64,000 nt of DNA, taken from positions 1 to 64,000 of the forward strand of contig JAFSCU010000049.1 of NCBI GenBank assembly GCA_017436575.1. The letters are read 5' to 3'. The notes below the pieces were generated by a model that saw nothing but the letters and a program-made list of their open reading frames with translations, did not search any database and was not told the origin of the DNA. A program made the translations under genes and the position numbers. The DNA comes from Oscillospiraceae bacterium. Its GTDB lineage: Bacteria > Bacillota > Clostridia > Oscillospirales > Ruminococcaceae. Shown here in pieces: positions 9,081-18,132 of this stretch; within the stretch, counting starts at the first letter, position 1, and each line of letters opens with the position of its first letter.

Positions 9081-9860
9081 TTAACACCTTTTATTCAAGG
9101 CAATAGAGTCGCATACTCTTATCTTCTTCACTGCCAGGCAATATCGCAAATCGTCTGACAGAGGAAAACTGCGGTTATTCAGCAACTCAAAATTCCGTAT
9201 ATAGTCTCTGTGTAAATCAGCAGCAGTCTGATGCTCGTAAATATGAAAACCCGCCTGGGACAGCAGTTTTTCCATCTGGGAATAACTGTATGCGGAATTT
9301 TTATAACTGAATGTCACACTGCTGGCCGGCGGAATAATTTTAAACAATTCTGTCATCAGCTGTTCAAAACTTTCCCTGTTCAGCTCACAAGGCAGTGCCC
9401 CAAGATGTATAAATGTGATTTTATCCCTGTCAAACCGGGGATGGTCTTCCAGCACCGATGCAACATTTCCCGGGTAATCACAGGCTATGGCACAAGCCTT
9501 TGACAATTTTGTTATGCCTGCTTTTTCCAGACGGTCCGACTTGTCTTTTACAACATGCTGCGGATTTATATCAAAGGTATGTACACCGCCATACCACAGG
9601 CTGTGGCGGATAAAATAGGTATCATAACCACCGTGCACCATTACAAACTGTATTGCCCCTGCCCTTTGGGCAGGCTGCCAGGTACTGTGAAGAAACAGCC
9701 TGTCTGCCAGCAGTTCTCCCACACTTTCAGACAGTTGCCTGCACAGCGGATATTCCGGCTTTTCAATCATTTTATAGCTTATTTCATCATTGATTACAGG
9801 GCAGGCGGTTGTGGCCCAGTGCCCTGCCATAGAATATAAATCTTTTAAAAATCTGTCCAT
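9081..9860 (-). CDS. Leucine-carboxyl-methyltransferase-like SAM methyltransferase
   Basis: A 259-aa class I SAM-dependent methyltransferase resembling the LCM/PPM family. A helical cap region (ACPVINDEISYKMI) precedes motif I read as VHGGYDTYFIRH, then an acidic strand end (HTFDINPQ) for the SAM ribose and a motif IV-like TFIHLGALPCEL. The substrate is unknown; many family members methylate small molecules rather than a phosphatase. GAGGTGA precedes ATG 9860; the upstream extension to 9959 has no site and is discarded. No obvious operon partner. Confidence 0.72.
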   Translation of the reverse strand: MDRFLKDLYSMAGHWATTACPVINDEISYKMIEKPEYPLCRQLSESVGELLADRLFLHSTWQPAQRAGAIQFVMVHGGYDTYFIRHSLWYGGVHTFDINPQHVVKDKSDRLEKAGITKLSKACAIACDYPGNVASVLEDHPRFDRDKITFIHLGALPCELNRESFEQLMTELFKIIPPASSVTFSYKNSAYSYSQMEKLLSQAGFHIYEHQTAADLHRDYIRNFELLNNRSFPLSDDLRYCLAVKKIRVCDSIALNKRC

Positions 9861-10082
9861 AAAATCACCTCTATATACTGAATACCACAATAAAAATATA
9901 TAAACAAGACTTGAAAAACAGCGAAAAATGTGGTTTACCACAAAAATAATTTTTGTCAACAGCCAATTTTTTGATATTTTTTTGAATTATGGCAAAATTA
10001 TTGCAGAAATTAAGAGATTCTTAATAATTTATGGTGTATAATCTTAATTAGAAAACAGGGATAATACAAACGGAGGAGAAAT

Positions 10083-10775
10083 ATGTACAACATACTTATC
10101 TGCGATGACGAAAAGGATATTGTAAACGCACTGAAGATTTATCTTTCAGATGAAAACTACACCACCTTTACTGCATATAACGGCAAACAGGCCCTGGATA
10201 TTATCCGCAGCAATGAAATACATCTGGCGCTGATGGATATAATGATGCCACAGATGGACGGCATCGAAGCACTGAGCGCCATAAGGGAAGAATATAACAT
10301 TCCTGTAATACTTCTGTCTGCAAAAAGCGAAGACACAGACAAAATACTGGGGCTGAATATGGGCGCTGATGACTACATCACCAAACCTTTTAACCCTGTG
10401 GAATTACAGGCAAGGGTAAAAAGCCGGCTGCGCCGCTATACAAAACTGGGCGGCAAGGTGCTGGACGATGGCAAAATAACCATCGGAGGTATTACACTGG
10501 ACGATAAAACCAAAAATGTAACCTGTGACGGTGAAGAAGTAAACCTGACACCTACCGAGTTTGAAATACTGCGTCTGCTGATGCATAATCCGGGCAGGGT
10601 GTTTTCTCCAAAGGAAATATATGCAAAAGTGTGGAATGACGCACCTTACGGTGCAGAAAACACTGTGGTGGTACATATACGCCACCTGCGTGAAAAACTG
10701 GAAATCAATCCGGCCGAACCACGATATCTGAAGGTAGTGTGGGGGCACGGATATAAAATGGAGAACGGTAAATGA
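10083..10775 (+). CDS. OmpR-family response regulator
   Basis: A 230-aa DNA-binding response regulator. The receiver domain (1-120) has the acidic pair DDE near residue 8, phosphoacceptor Asp in LMDIMMP, and Lys in YITKPFNP. The C-terminal winged helix (about 130-228) contains NLTPTEFEILRLLMHNPGRVFS. GGAGGAG precedes ATG 10083. The stop overlaps the kinase start as ATGA, showing tight coupling to the sensor gene. Confidence 0.95.
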   Translation: MYNILICDDEKDIVNALKIYLSDENYTTFTAYNGKQALDIIRSNEIHLALMDIMMPQMDGIEALSAIREEYNIPVILLSAKSEDTDKILGLNMGADDYITKPFNPVELQARVKSRLRRYTKLGGKVLDDGKITIGGITLDDKTKNVTCDGEEVNLTPTEFEILRLLMHNPGRVFSPKEIYAKVWNDAPYGAENTVVVHIRHLREKLEINPAEPRYLKVVWGHGYKMENGK

Positions 10776-12280
10776 AAAAGATTCTGGAAAATGAAATCGC
10801 CCGTGGGGTGATGATAGCACTGCTGGGGGTGGACACATTTATCACCCTGTGTCTGGGGTCTTATGTTTTCACCGACTATGGCATTGGCCATATAAATGTG
10901 CATCCTTTTGTAACCGGAGTGCTGATTGTGGCAGGACTGGCGCTGTTTGCCCTTATTATGCGCAGTGCAGGCCACTACGGCGGAAAAGAAGAAATAAGCC
11001 CAAACTATTTTGACAGAGTGCCCCTGGAAATATATCTTGCAGTGGACGGCGGGATTTTTATGGGGCTGATAGGTCTGCTGGCCTGGTTTATCAGGCTGAT
11101 AGTCGGCTTTGAAATTATTTTCTTTCTGCTGCGGGGTATCTACCTGTCTGCGATTTTTATGTGTATGTCAATTGCCGTAAGATGCAAATCACATACACTG
11201 CTGACAAACACCCTGATATATATGACATTCAGCGGCATAAGAAGCATATACAGAAAAACCAGGGATACCGTTGTTTTTTATTTTTCAAGTCTGACATTTA
11301 TATGGCAGGTGCTGATAACAGTTGCAGCCCTGGGTGCATTTGACCTGCTGCTGTACCTGTGGTGCAGGAATGAACCGGGGATATATACAGTTATAAAACT
11401 GACTGAATTTGGTTTTATAGCACTGCTGGACGCAAGATATGCTGTGGGTTATCACAGAATACGCCTGGGAACTGAAAAGATTGCCGCCGGCGACACTGAC
11501 TATAACATTGAAACCGCCGGTCTGCCAAAAACAATGGTAGAGCAAGCAGAAAACCTGAACAGCATAAATATAGCAGTAGCAAATGCAGTGGCAAAGCAGA
11601 TGCGAAGCGAAAAGTTGAAAACAGAACTGATAACCAATGTATCTCACGATATCAAAACACCACTGACATCAATTATCAATTACATTGACCTGATAAAAAA
11701 AGAAAACATAACACAGAAGCCACTGGCTGACTATGTGGATGTGGTGGGCAGACAGTCTGACAGGCTGAAAAAGCTGGTGGTAGACCTGGTGGAAGCATCA
11801 AAAGCATCCACCGGCAACATTACAGTAAATCTGGCAACCACCGGGCTGAAACTGTTGCTGAATCAGGCTGTGGGCGAATATAGCGAAAAAGCTGAAAATG
11901 CAGGGCTGGAACTGACCACAACCCTGCCTGAAGAAGAAATGTATATACTGACTGACGGCCGACTGCTGTGGCGAGTGTTTGACAATCTGCTGAACAATGC
12001 CTGCAAATATTCACAGCCGGGTACAAGAGTTTATATTAATCTTGAAAAAAAGTCAGAAAAAGCTATAATTACATTTAAGAACGTTTCGAAAACACAGCTG
12101 AATATTTCTCCTGACCAGCTGATGGAAAGATTTGTGCGCGGAGATTCTTCCAGAAACACTGAGGGCAGTGGTCTGGGGCTGAACATTGCACAAAGTCTGA
12201 CAGAAATTTTGAATGGTAAAATGTCACTGCATATAGACGGCGACCTGTTCAAAGTAGTGCTGATTTTTGATGTTATTTAA
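10772..12280 (+). CDS. Multi-pass sensor histidine kinase
   Basis: Partner of the preceding regulator. The N-terminal ~225 residues contain five or six membrane helices with little extracellular sequence, suggesting an intramembrane or envelope-stress sensor. A short linker leads to the dimerisation/phosphoacceptor helix (NVSHDIKTPLTS) and the ATPase domain with N box NNACKYS and G box GSGLGLNIA. The family cannot be named more precisely; the signal is unknown. A TVP38-type gene follows nine bases after the stop, possibly part of the response. Confidence 0.93.
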   Translation: MKKILENEIARGVMIALLGVDTFITLCLGSYVFTDYGIGHINVHPFVTGVLIVAGLALFALIMRSAGHYGGKEEISPNYFDRVPLEIYLAVDGGIFMGLIGLLAWFIRLIVGFEIIFFLLRGIYLSAIFMCMSIAVRCKSHTLLTNTLIYMTFSGIRSIYRKTRDTVVFYFSSLTFIWQVLITVAALGAFDLLLYLWCRNEPGIYTVIKLTEFGFIALLDARYAVGYHRIRLGTEKIAAGDTDYNIETAGLPKTMVEQAENLNSINIAVANAVAKQMRSEKLKTELITNVSHDIKTPLTSIINYIDLIKKENITQKPLADYVDVVGRQSDRLKKLVVDLVEASKASTGNITVNLATTGLKLLLNQAVGEYSEKAENAGLELTTTLPEEEMYILTDGRLLWRVFDNLLNNACKYSQPGTRVYINLEKKSEKAIITFKNVSKTQLNISPDQLMERFVRGDSSRNTEGSGLGLNIAQSLTEILNGKMSLHIDGDLFKVVLIFDVI

Positions 12281-12288
12281 AGGATTGT

Positions 12289-12966
12289 ATGGAAAAATTA
12301 AGGATTGACAAAAAAAGAATATGTGCTATTGCTGCTATAGCTGCTTTTTTAGTGGCAATCATAGTGCTGTCTGTAATCTGGGGCAAACCTATGGTCAGTT
12401 TTGTGGCAGACCCACAGGCTTTTCGTCTGTGGGTGGACGGCCATGGTATATGGGGCAGAGCAGTGTTTGTACTGATGTTGGTACTGCAGATGATAATTGC
12501 TTTTATCCCGGGGGAGCCTTTTGAAATAGCCGCCGGCTATGCCTTTGGCTGGCTGGAAGGCACCGTGCTGTGCCTGGCGGGGTCGCTGATCGGGGCGTTT
12601 GCCATATTTACAGCCGTAAGAATTGTAGGCAAAAAGCTGCTGTATGTCTTTTTCAGTCCTGAAGAAATAAACAGGGTTTCCCTGCTGAACAACCGTAAAA
12701 AGTTTAACAGTCTGATTTTTTTCATTTACCTGATACCCGGCACACCAAAAGACATAATGTCATATTTCGTTGGACTAAGTAAAATGAATCTGGGGCAATG
12801 GCTGTTTATTTCCACCATAGCAAAAATACCATCTATCGTAACATCAACAGTTACCGGCAGCCTGGTGGGGCAATCCGACTATATGACAGCACTATTGGTT
12901 TTCGGTGTTACTGCGTGCATAAGTCTGATGGGTATGTATGTGTACAATAGAATAACTGAAAAATAA
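12289..12966 (+). CDS. TVP38/TMEM64 (DedA-related) membrane protein
   Basis: A 225-aa integral membrane protein with about six hydrophobic segments. The TVP38/TMEM64 core lies near residues 70-115 (FIPGEPFEIAAGYAFG, then GAFAIFTAVRIVGKKL) with a second re-entrant segment YLIPGTPKDIMSYFVG. DedA-superfamily members move or scramble lipid carriers. It is third in an operon with a two-component system and ends at a terminator, which suggests an envelope function under that system (inference). Confidence 0.9.
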   Translation: MEKLRIDKKRICAIAAIAAFLVAIIVLSVIWGKPMVSFVADPQAFRLWVDGHGIWGRAVFVLMLVLQMIIAFIPGEPFEIAAGYAFGWLEGTVLCLAGSLIGAFAIFTAVRIVGKKLLYVFFSPEEINRVSLLNNRKKFNSLIFFIYLIPGTPKDIMSYFVGLSKMNLGQWLFISTIAKIPSIVTSTVTGSLVGQSDYMTALLVFGVTACISLMGMYVYNRITEK

Positions 12967-12970
12967 GTAC

Positions 12971-13000
12971 AAGTGGCGATGCATTATCGCCACTTGTTTT
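12971..13000 (+). terminator. Terminator after the two-component/TVP38 operon
   Basis: A 10-bp stem AAGTGGCGAT/ATCGCCACTT, then GTTTTTG. Confidence 0.88.
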
Positions 13001-13036
13001 TGCGCATAAATTCAATAAGCAAGGATAGGTTATTTC

Positions 13037-13152
13037 CCTGTCATCCTGAGCAAAGCGAAGGATCTTCGATGCAATATGAACATCAAAACAAAAATTTTAC
13101 TGCGATTATTGTACAAAGATTCTTCGTCACCTTGTTCCTCAGAATGACATAA
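13037..13152. repeat. Dispersed repeat, family B (inverted ends)
   Basis: Starts GTCATCCTGAG, continues GCGAAGGATCTT and ends with AAGATTCTTCG ... CTCAGAATGAC, so the two ends are inverted copies of one motif. Related pieces occur at 23173-23310, 57797-57831 and 61378-61413. No reading frame inside. Confidence 0.7.
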
Positions 13153-13187
13153 TTCTGGTTTGTGCATATCCCACCCGTACTAATACA

Positions 13188-13221
13188 AAGAAAACCGACC
13201 TGTTTCCAGGTCGGTTTTCTT
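13188..13221. terminator. Bidirectional terminator after htrA
   Basis: A 15-bp near-perfect stem AAGAAAACCGACCTG/CAGGTCGGTTTTCTT with loop TTTC. It directly abuts the htrA stop on the minus strand. Confidence 0.88.
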
Positions 13222-14337
13222 TTATTTGGACTCAATAAGAAGTACATCCACATAATACATATTGTCTGTTTCAGGGCGGTAGATACCCAGATTCATTGTA
13301 TCACCAGGTGAGAATTTTTCCAGTTCCTGCAGCAGGTCATCAGTTGTTCTGATTTCCTTGCCGTTGGCTTCCATAATAACATCTCTTTCGCGCACACCTT
13401 TGTTTGCCAGGTCACTGCCGGCTGTAATGGCAGCAATATATGCACCTTTGTTTGGCAGACCATTGCGTGGACCATTGGATTCGTTCAGTTCAATTACCTG
13501 TACACCCAGAACCGCACGGCCTGTTACATAGCCGTTTTCAATAAGGCTGGTAATAATAGGCATAGCCTCTGTGATAGGTATTGCAAAACCGATACCTTCA
13601 TAGTCTGTGGCAGCAATTTTAGCTGATGTAATACCAATAACCTGACCAAAACGGTTTACCAGCGGACCGCCGGAGTTGCCCGGGTTGATGGCTGCGCTGG
13701 TCTGGATAAGGGCAAGAGAACGTGCACCGCTGTCCATATCCCTGTTAAGGCCGGAGATAATACCCTGTGTGCAGGTGCCGGAAAGCCCCCCTGCATTGCC
13801 GATGGCAACTACTCTTTCACCTATTTTCAGCCCTGCACTGTCGCCGAATTCTGCGGCAGTAAGACCTGTTTTTTCCACTTTGATAACAGCAATGTCAGTA
13901 TCTGCATCAGCACCGATAATTGTGCCGCGCACCTGTGAATCGTCGTTGAAAACAATGTTCACACTGGTGCCACCGTCTACTACATGGGCATTGGTAATGA
14001 TGTAACCGTCTTCGGTCATCACAATGCCTGTACCGCTGCCGATAGGAGAAACCGATGTGCCGGCATACACATTTATGCTGACAACTGATGGATTAACCTT
14101 TTCAAAAATTTCTGTAGTATCATAACCACCATCTGTATATTCAGGCAATGGCTGCAGTTCAACCACAGGTGCATCACCTGATGGTTTGTTCTGTTCCAGA
14201 GATGGTATAAAATTCTGTATTATATGTGAAGGCACACTGCCGCTGCGACCTATACGCACGCCTGCCCACAGGCTGAGCGCCATACACAGCAGCATCATCA
14301 GTATTACCGGTCCTTTACTTTTTTTCCTGTATTCCAT
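13222..14337 (-). CDS. htrA: Membrane-anchored HtrA/DegP-type serine protease
   Basis: A 371-aa S1C protease for extracytoplasmic protein quality control. An N-terminal signal anchor (about 10-27) is followed by a low-complexity linker and a trypsin-like domain with triad His in ITNAHVVDGG, Asp in DADTDIAVIKV and Ser in INPGNSGGPLV. One PDZ domain fills the C-terminal ~90 residues (NKGVRERDVIMEANGKEI). It lies 171 bases downstream of a two-component operon on the same strand, a common pairing for envelope stress. Confidence 0.96.
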   Translation of the reverse strand: MEYRKKSKGPVILMMLLCMALSLWAGVRIGRSGSVPSHIIQNFIPSLEQNKPSGDAPVVELQPLPEYTDGGYDTTEIFEKVNPSVVSINVYAGTSVSPIGSGTGIVMTEDGYIITNAHVVDGGTSVNIVFNDDSQVRGTIIGADADTDIAVIKVEKTGLTAAEFGDSAGLKIGERVVAIGNAGGLSGTCTQGIISGLNRDMDSGARSLALIQTSAAINPGNSGGPLVNRFGQVIGITSAKIAATDYEGIGFAIPITEAMPIITSLIENGYVTGRAVLGVQVIELNESNGPRNGLPNKGAYIAAITAGSDLANKGVRERDVIMEANGKEIRTTDDLLQELEKFSPGDTMNLGIYRPETDNMYYVDVLLIESK

Positions 14338-14508
14338 TGTATCCCTTCCAATCTATTATCTTTCTATGCTAATAATATAATACACAAATGTGAAAACTTT
14401 TTGAATCATACACCATTTTCACGGAAAATTCAACATAAAATCACATCCCGTTCAAATTTCACAGAAAATTTATGCGGGATGATAATTTTATATTATACCA
14501 AAAGTAAT

Positions 14509-16035
14509 TTATCGTTTATTTTTAACTTTTTGTTTATTATTTTTGCCTTTATTTGTGCCTGGCAGAGTTACCTTTGGCGACTGCTGCTTGGTATTTTTTG
14601 CTGCGGGCACTGTAAAGATAAACTCTGTATACTGCCCTTCTTCACTTTCTGCCCAGATGTCTCCACCGGAACGCTGAACCAGGGTTTTGGAAATATACAG
14701 CCCGATACCTGCCCCTTTTGTGTGAACAGAACGGGAGGAATCTTCTTTATAAAATCGTTCAAAAATATACGGCAGTGCGTCTTTGCTGATGCCCATACCT
14801 GTATTGCGGATTTTTACTGTAACTTTGCCGGCAGATTTATCTTCTGTAACACTGAAAGTAATGCATCCGTCCTGTGGTGTAAATTTCAGGGCATTGTCGA
14901 ATATATTATAAACAACCTGATGGATTAAATCCCTGTCAGCATTTACCATAATCTTTTCAGGAGTAAAACCGCGAAGCGTTATGTTGTTTTCTTCAATACG
15001 GTTTTCAAAAGCAAAGGCAATGGCTGCAATTGTATCCCAGATGTTGTAGTTGGCTACATTCATTATAAATTCGCCGCTTTCCAGTTTGGAAATATCCAGC
15101 ATACTGTTGGTCAGTCTGGCCAGACGGCCAACTTCATCACTGATAACAGTCAGATATCTTTCCTGCATAGCCGGCGGAATTGTGCCGTCCAGCATGCCAT
15201 CCACAAAACCTTTTATACTGGTCATCGGTGTGCGCAGCTCATGGGCAATGTTGGCAACAAAGCTGGAACGGGATTTTTCGTTTTTCTCCACAAAGCCTGC
15301 CATCTGGTTAAAGGTGGTGGCCAGCTGTGCCACTTCATCATCACCGTCTACCTCTACCCTGGCGCCAAAATCCCCCTGGGAAAAACGGCGTGCCGCATCA
15401 GAGATATTTCTCAGCGGAGTGGTAAGATGACTGGTAACAATAATGGAAACAACACTGGATATGGTAAGCATTGTACCGGCACACACCATAAATATAGAAA
15501 TAATGGCATTGGAAAAAACAGTTATGTTGGTAGCATCAGAAAATGCCAGTACATAACCGATGATATTTCCTTTTTCATCCCTGGCTGCACGACCTACAGA
15601 CAGCTGGCTGGTCTGGCTGTAAATATCTTCAAATATTTTGCCCAGCTGCATAGTGGCATTAACGCCGCCCAGTTTTTTCATTGTATCATTAGGCAGGAAT
15701 GCACCTTCGTGGGCACATTCATCTTCCTGGGTACAAACTATACATTTGCCGTTTTCATCTGCCAGAATAACAATGGTGGAAGTAGTATTGGATATAAGGC
15801 GCAGATTTTCACGCAGTTTGCTGCGCTGTGCTTCGGTGGATATTCCGTCTTTTTCCTGCAAAGAGTCGTTGAAAGCAGCCTGCGCATTGGTAACGCACAG
15901 GTTAAGCAGATTCAGTCTGTCAGTCTGAAAATATCTGTTTGCAAAAAATACAAAAAATATGCCAAGGGTGCCGATGGAAAACACCAGCACCATACTCATG
16001 GCAGAGAAAAATCGGGAAACAATGGATTTTCTCAT
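14509..16035 (-). CDS. Sensor histidine kinase with HAMP and a Cys-rich extracellular motif
   Basis: A 508-aa kinase. TM1 is at about 12-33 and an extracellular sensor domain follows to about 180, then TM2, HAMP (TTPLRNISDAARRFSQGDFG), the H box ANIAHELRTPMTS and the ATPase domain (NIFDNALKF, then GAGIGLYIS). The sensor domain holds Cys98, Cys101, Cys107 and His109, a plausible metal or disulfide site. The C-terminus is a basic tail (NKGKNNKQKVKNKR). Same operon as the regulator at 16349-17047, with a small FakA-like gene between them. Confidence 0.94.
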   Translation of the reverse strand: MRKSIVSRFFSAMSMVLVFSIGTLGIFFVFFANRYFQTDRLNLLNLCVTNAQAAFNDSLQEKDGISTEAQRSKLRENLRLISNTTSTIVILADENGKCIVCTQEDECAHEGAFLPNDTMKKLGGVNATMQLGKIFEDIYSQTSQLSVGRAARDEKGNIIGYVLAFSDATNITVFSNAIISIFMVCAGTMLTISSVVSIIVTSHLTTPLRNISDAARRFSQGDFGARVEVDGDDEVAQLATTFNQMAGFVEKNEKSRSSFVANIAHELRTPMTSIKGFVDGMLDGTIPPAMQERYLTVISDEVGRLARLTNSMLDISKLESGEFIMNVANYNIWDTIAAIAFAFENRIEENNITLRGFTPEKIMVNADRDLIHQVVYNIFDNALKFTPQDGCITFSVTEDKSAGKVTVKIRNTGMGISKDALPYIFERFYKEDSSRSVHTKGAGIGLYISKTLVQRSGGDIWAESEEGQYTEFIFTVPAAKNTKQQSPKVTLPGTNKGKNNKQKVKNKR

Positions 16036-16051
16036 TTATTAATCCTCGTGA

Positions 16052-16303
16052 TTAACCTTTAAGACCCTGTTCCTGTCTTTCCATATTTTCTACAACAACG
16101 TCATAGATTTCGCCCAGGCTTGCTGCATATTCCAGCACCAGCCAAGGTTCGTTTGTGTGGTAATGAATTTTGATAAGGTCTTCATCACCTACAGCCAGCA
16201 GGCTGTCACCTTTGAAGTTGGCAACGATGTAATCATAGATTTCATCTTCGTCCAGACCTTCACCCTCAATAAGCAGCTGTGTGTCAAATTTAAATTCCAG
16301 CAT
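16052..16303 (-). CDS. Stand-alone FakA-like (DAK-associated) domain protein
   Basis: An 83-aa protein that aligns by eye with the segment after the DhaL domain in fatty-acid kinase FakA/YloV: the family pattern GDSLxVVGDxDLxKVHxHTNxPxxVLEYAxxxGE is matched by GDSLLAVGDEDLIKIHYHTN and EYAASLGEIYDVVVENM. It lacks the ATP-binding DhaL part and the FakB-binding part, so it cannot be a kinase alone. AAGGAG precedes ATG 16303. Its position between a response regulator and its kinase suggests an accessory role in signalling, possibly sensing acyl groups (inference). Confidence 0.78.
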   Translation of the reverse strand: MLEFKFDTQLLIEGEGLDEDEIYDYIVANFKGDSLLAVGDEDLIKIHYHTNEPWLVLEYAASLGEIYDVVVENMERQEQGLKG

Positions 16304-16348
16304 TTTTTGTTTTCTCCTTTAATTTATATTAATTAATAATGAACAATA

Positions 16349-17047
16349 TTATTCCCTGACTTCAAATTTATAGCCTACGCCCCATACTGTTTTCAGATTC
16401 CATTTATCACTTACGCCTTCCAGTTTTTCGCGCAGGCGTTTGATATGCACATCAATGGTGCGGCTGTCGCCATAATATTCAAACCCCCATACTTCGTCCA
16501 GCAGGGCGTCACGGGTAAACACTTTGTTTGGATTTGATGCCAGATGATGTAAAAGTTCCAGTTCTTTTGGCGGTGTATCAATTATTTCGTCTTTTACCCT
16601 CAGTTCGTATTTACTAATGTTCACCACCAGATTTTCAAACACCAGTGCACCGTCTGAAGAATTATGTGTCTGAGGTGTACGGCCTGTGCGGCGCAGCACA
16701 GCCTTGATGCGTGCCACCACTTCCTTTGTATCAAAAGGTTTTACCACATAGTCATCTGCACCCAGCTCCAGCCCCAGAACCTTGTCAAAAGTTTCACCTT
16801 TCGCTGTCAGCATAATGATTGGTGTATTGCCTTTTGCACGGATACGGCGGCAGGCTTCCCAGCCGTCAACTCGCGGCATCATAACATCCAGCAGCACCAG
16901 GTCAAACTGTCTTTCATCAAAAACCGTCAGGGCACTTTCGCCATCGTGGGCCATTGCTGTTTCATAGCCTTCCTTTTCCAGATACAGGCGCAACAGTTCA
17001 CATATATTTTTATCGTCGTCAACTATCAGAATTCGTTCTCTATCCAT
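16349..17047 (-). CDS. OmpR-family response regulator (first gene of the HtrA-linked operon)
   Basis: A 232-aa regulator. Receiver domain: DDD near residue 10, phosphoacceptor Asp in LLDVMMP, Lys in YVVKPFD. The winged-helix domain has DTPPKELELLHHLASNPNKVFT and the recognition segment DVHIKRLREKL. Transcribed leftward as the first gene of RR - FakA-like - kinase, with htrA next. It probably controls htrA and its own operon, but I cannot identify its binding site. Confidence 0.95.
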   Translation of the reverse strand: MDRERILIVDDDKNICELLRLYLEKEGYETAMAHDGESALTVFDERQFDLVLLDVMMPRVDGWEACRRIRAKGNTPIIMLTAKGETFDKVLGLELGADDYVVKPFDTKEVVARIKAVLRRTGRTPQTHNSSDGALVFENLVVNISKYELRVKDEIIDTPPKELELLHHLASNPNKVFTRDALLDEVWGFEYYGDSRTIDVHIKRLREKLEGVSDKWNLKTVWGVGYKFEVRE

Positions 17048-17152
17048 AATTGCCTCCTTACAGAGTCTTATTAATATGATTATACATTAAAAATATGAAC
17101 AAATAAAGTTTTATAGCAATAAATATCTGAAAATTACACAAAAATATTCATC

Positions 17153-17181
17153 TTGTTTTGATTATGGATATAGTGTAAAAT
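17153..17181 (+). promoter_or_regulatory. Possible promoter of the barnase/barstar pair
   Basis: TTGTTT (17153-17158), a 17-base spacer and TAAAAT (17176-17181). The -10 is good and the -35 weak. A ribosome-binding site (GAGAGG) and ATG 17211 follow. Confidence 0.4.
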
Positions 17182-17210
17182 GAAATTATAAATAATCGAG
17201 AGGTATATAT

Positions 17211-17723
17211 ATGAAAAAGTTAATATCATTTTTGGCTGCTGCGGCGTTGCTTTTTATTCTTGCCTTTTCTGAAATTGCAGGTATAGATATCGGTCAGTTC
17301 AGCCCTTCTTCAGACACCACTTCACAGACAGTGTCACAGGTGCAGGGTTCTTCCTACAAAACTGATGCTGCAGTCATTGACGAAGACGGCAGCTATTTTG
17401 ACAAGTAAAACGTGGCGCTGTATATTCACACATACGGCAAACTGCCAGACAACTTTATCACCAAAGATGAAGCCCGCGATTTAGGCTGGGAAGGCGGCAG
17501 TGTTGAAAAATATGCCCCGGGCAAAGCCATAGGCGGTGACCGATTCGGCAACTATGAAGGCCTGTTACCAAAGAAAAAAGGCCGCACCTACACCGAATGT
17601 GACATTGACACCGATGGTTATCACAGCCGCGGTTCAAGGCGAATAGTCTTTTCCAATGACGGGCTGATTTACTACACCCACGACCACTATGAATCTTTTG
17701 AACTGCTGTATGGGGAGGAATAA
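17211..17723 (+). pseudogene. Secreted barnase-type ribonuclease interrupted by an in-frame TAA
   Basis: ATG 17211 opens a signal peptide and linker (MKKLISFLAAAALLFILAFS ... DEDGSYFDK) that stops at TAA 17406-17408. In the same frame, with no shift, the sequence continues NVALYIHTYGKLPDNFITK and a full barnase fold to TAA 17721-17723. Catalytic Glu (TECD), Arg (SRRIVF) and His (HDHY) are kept, with the family block KAIGGDRFGNYEG. Family members read straight through here, so one sense codon has become TAA. GTG 17412 could start an unexported nuclease but has no ribosome-binding site. Pseudogene, sequencing error or readthrough are all possible. Confidence 0.85.
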
Positions 17724-17724
17724 T

Positions 17725-18009
17725 ATGAACATCATTGTTATTGACGGCCGCAAAATGACCGACAGGGAAACTGCACACAACTATCTGAAAAAGAAACTGG
17801 CACTGCCAGACTATTACGGCAGAAATCTGGATGCACTGTTTGACTGCCTGTGCGAAATGAACAATGTGCAGATTGTTGTTTCCTATGTACAGGAAATGAA
17901 AGACAACCTGCGCCGATATGCTGACAACATTATAAATGTGTTTGAAGCAGCCCAGGAAAAGAACCCTAAACTTTCAGTTATTGTGGAAGAACTGGTGGAC
18001 GAATTATAA
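17725..18009 (+). CDS. Barstar family ribonuclease inhibitor
   Basis: A 94-aa cytoplasmic inhibitor of barnase-type RNases. It has the barstar core DYYGRNLDALFDCL, which carries the Asp residues that fill the barnase active site. ATG 17725 starts one base after the barnase stop, with GGGGAGG upstream, so the pair is one transcript. A longer frame from 17689 is not needed. The inhibitor is intact although the nuclease frame is interrupted. Confidence 0.93.
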   Translation: MNIIVIDGRKMTDRETAHNYLKKKLALPDYYGRNLDALFDCLCEMNNVQIVVSYVQEMKDNLRRYADNIINVFEAAQEKNPKLSVIVEELVDEL

Positions 18010-18018
18010 ACAACACTT

Positions 18019-18046
18019 AAAGCACCTTGAAAAAGGTGCTTTTCTT
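18019..18046 (+). terminator. Terminator after barstar
   Basis: A 10-bp stem AAAGCACCTT/AAGGTGCTTT, then CTTTT. Confidence 0.85.
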
Positions 18047-18132
18047 TTACATATCCGTTTTATGTGTTAAAATAAAACTGAAAATGTCCCCTTATTATAA
18101 TAATAAAGGTTTATTATACAGGAGGTAAATAT

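Noticed and set aside
17409..17723. Separate cytoplasmic barnase gene starting at GTG 17412
   Set aside because: No ribosome-binding site precedes it, and the upstream signal-peptide frame runs straight into it; an interrupted single gene is simpler.
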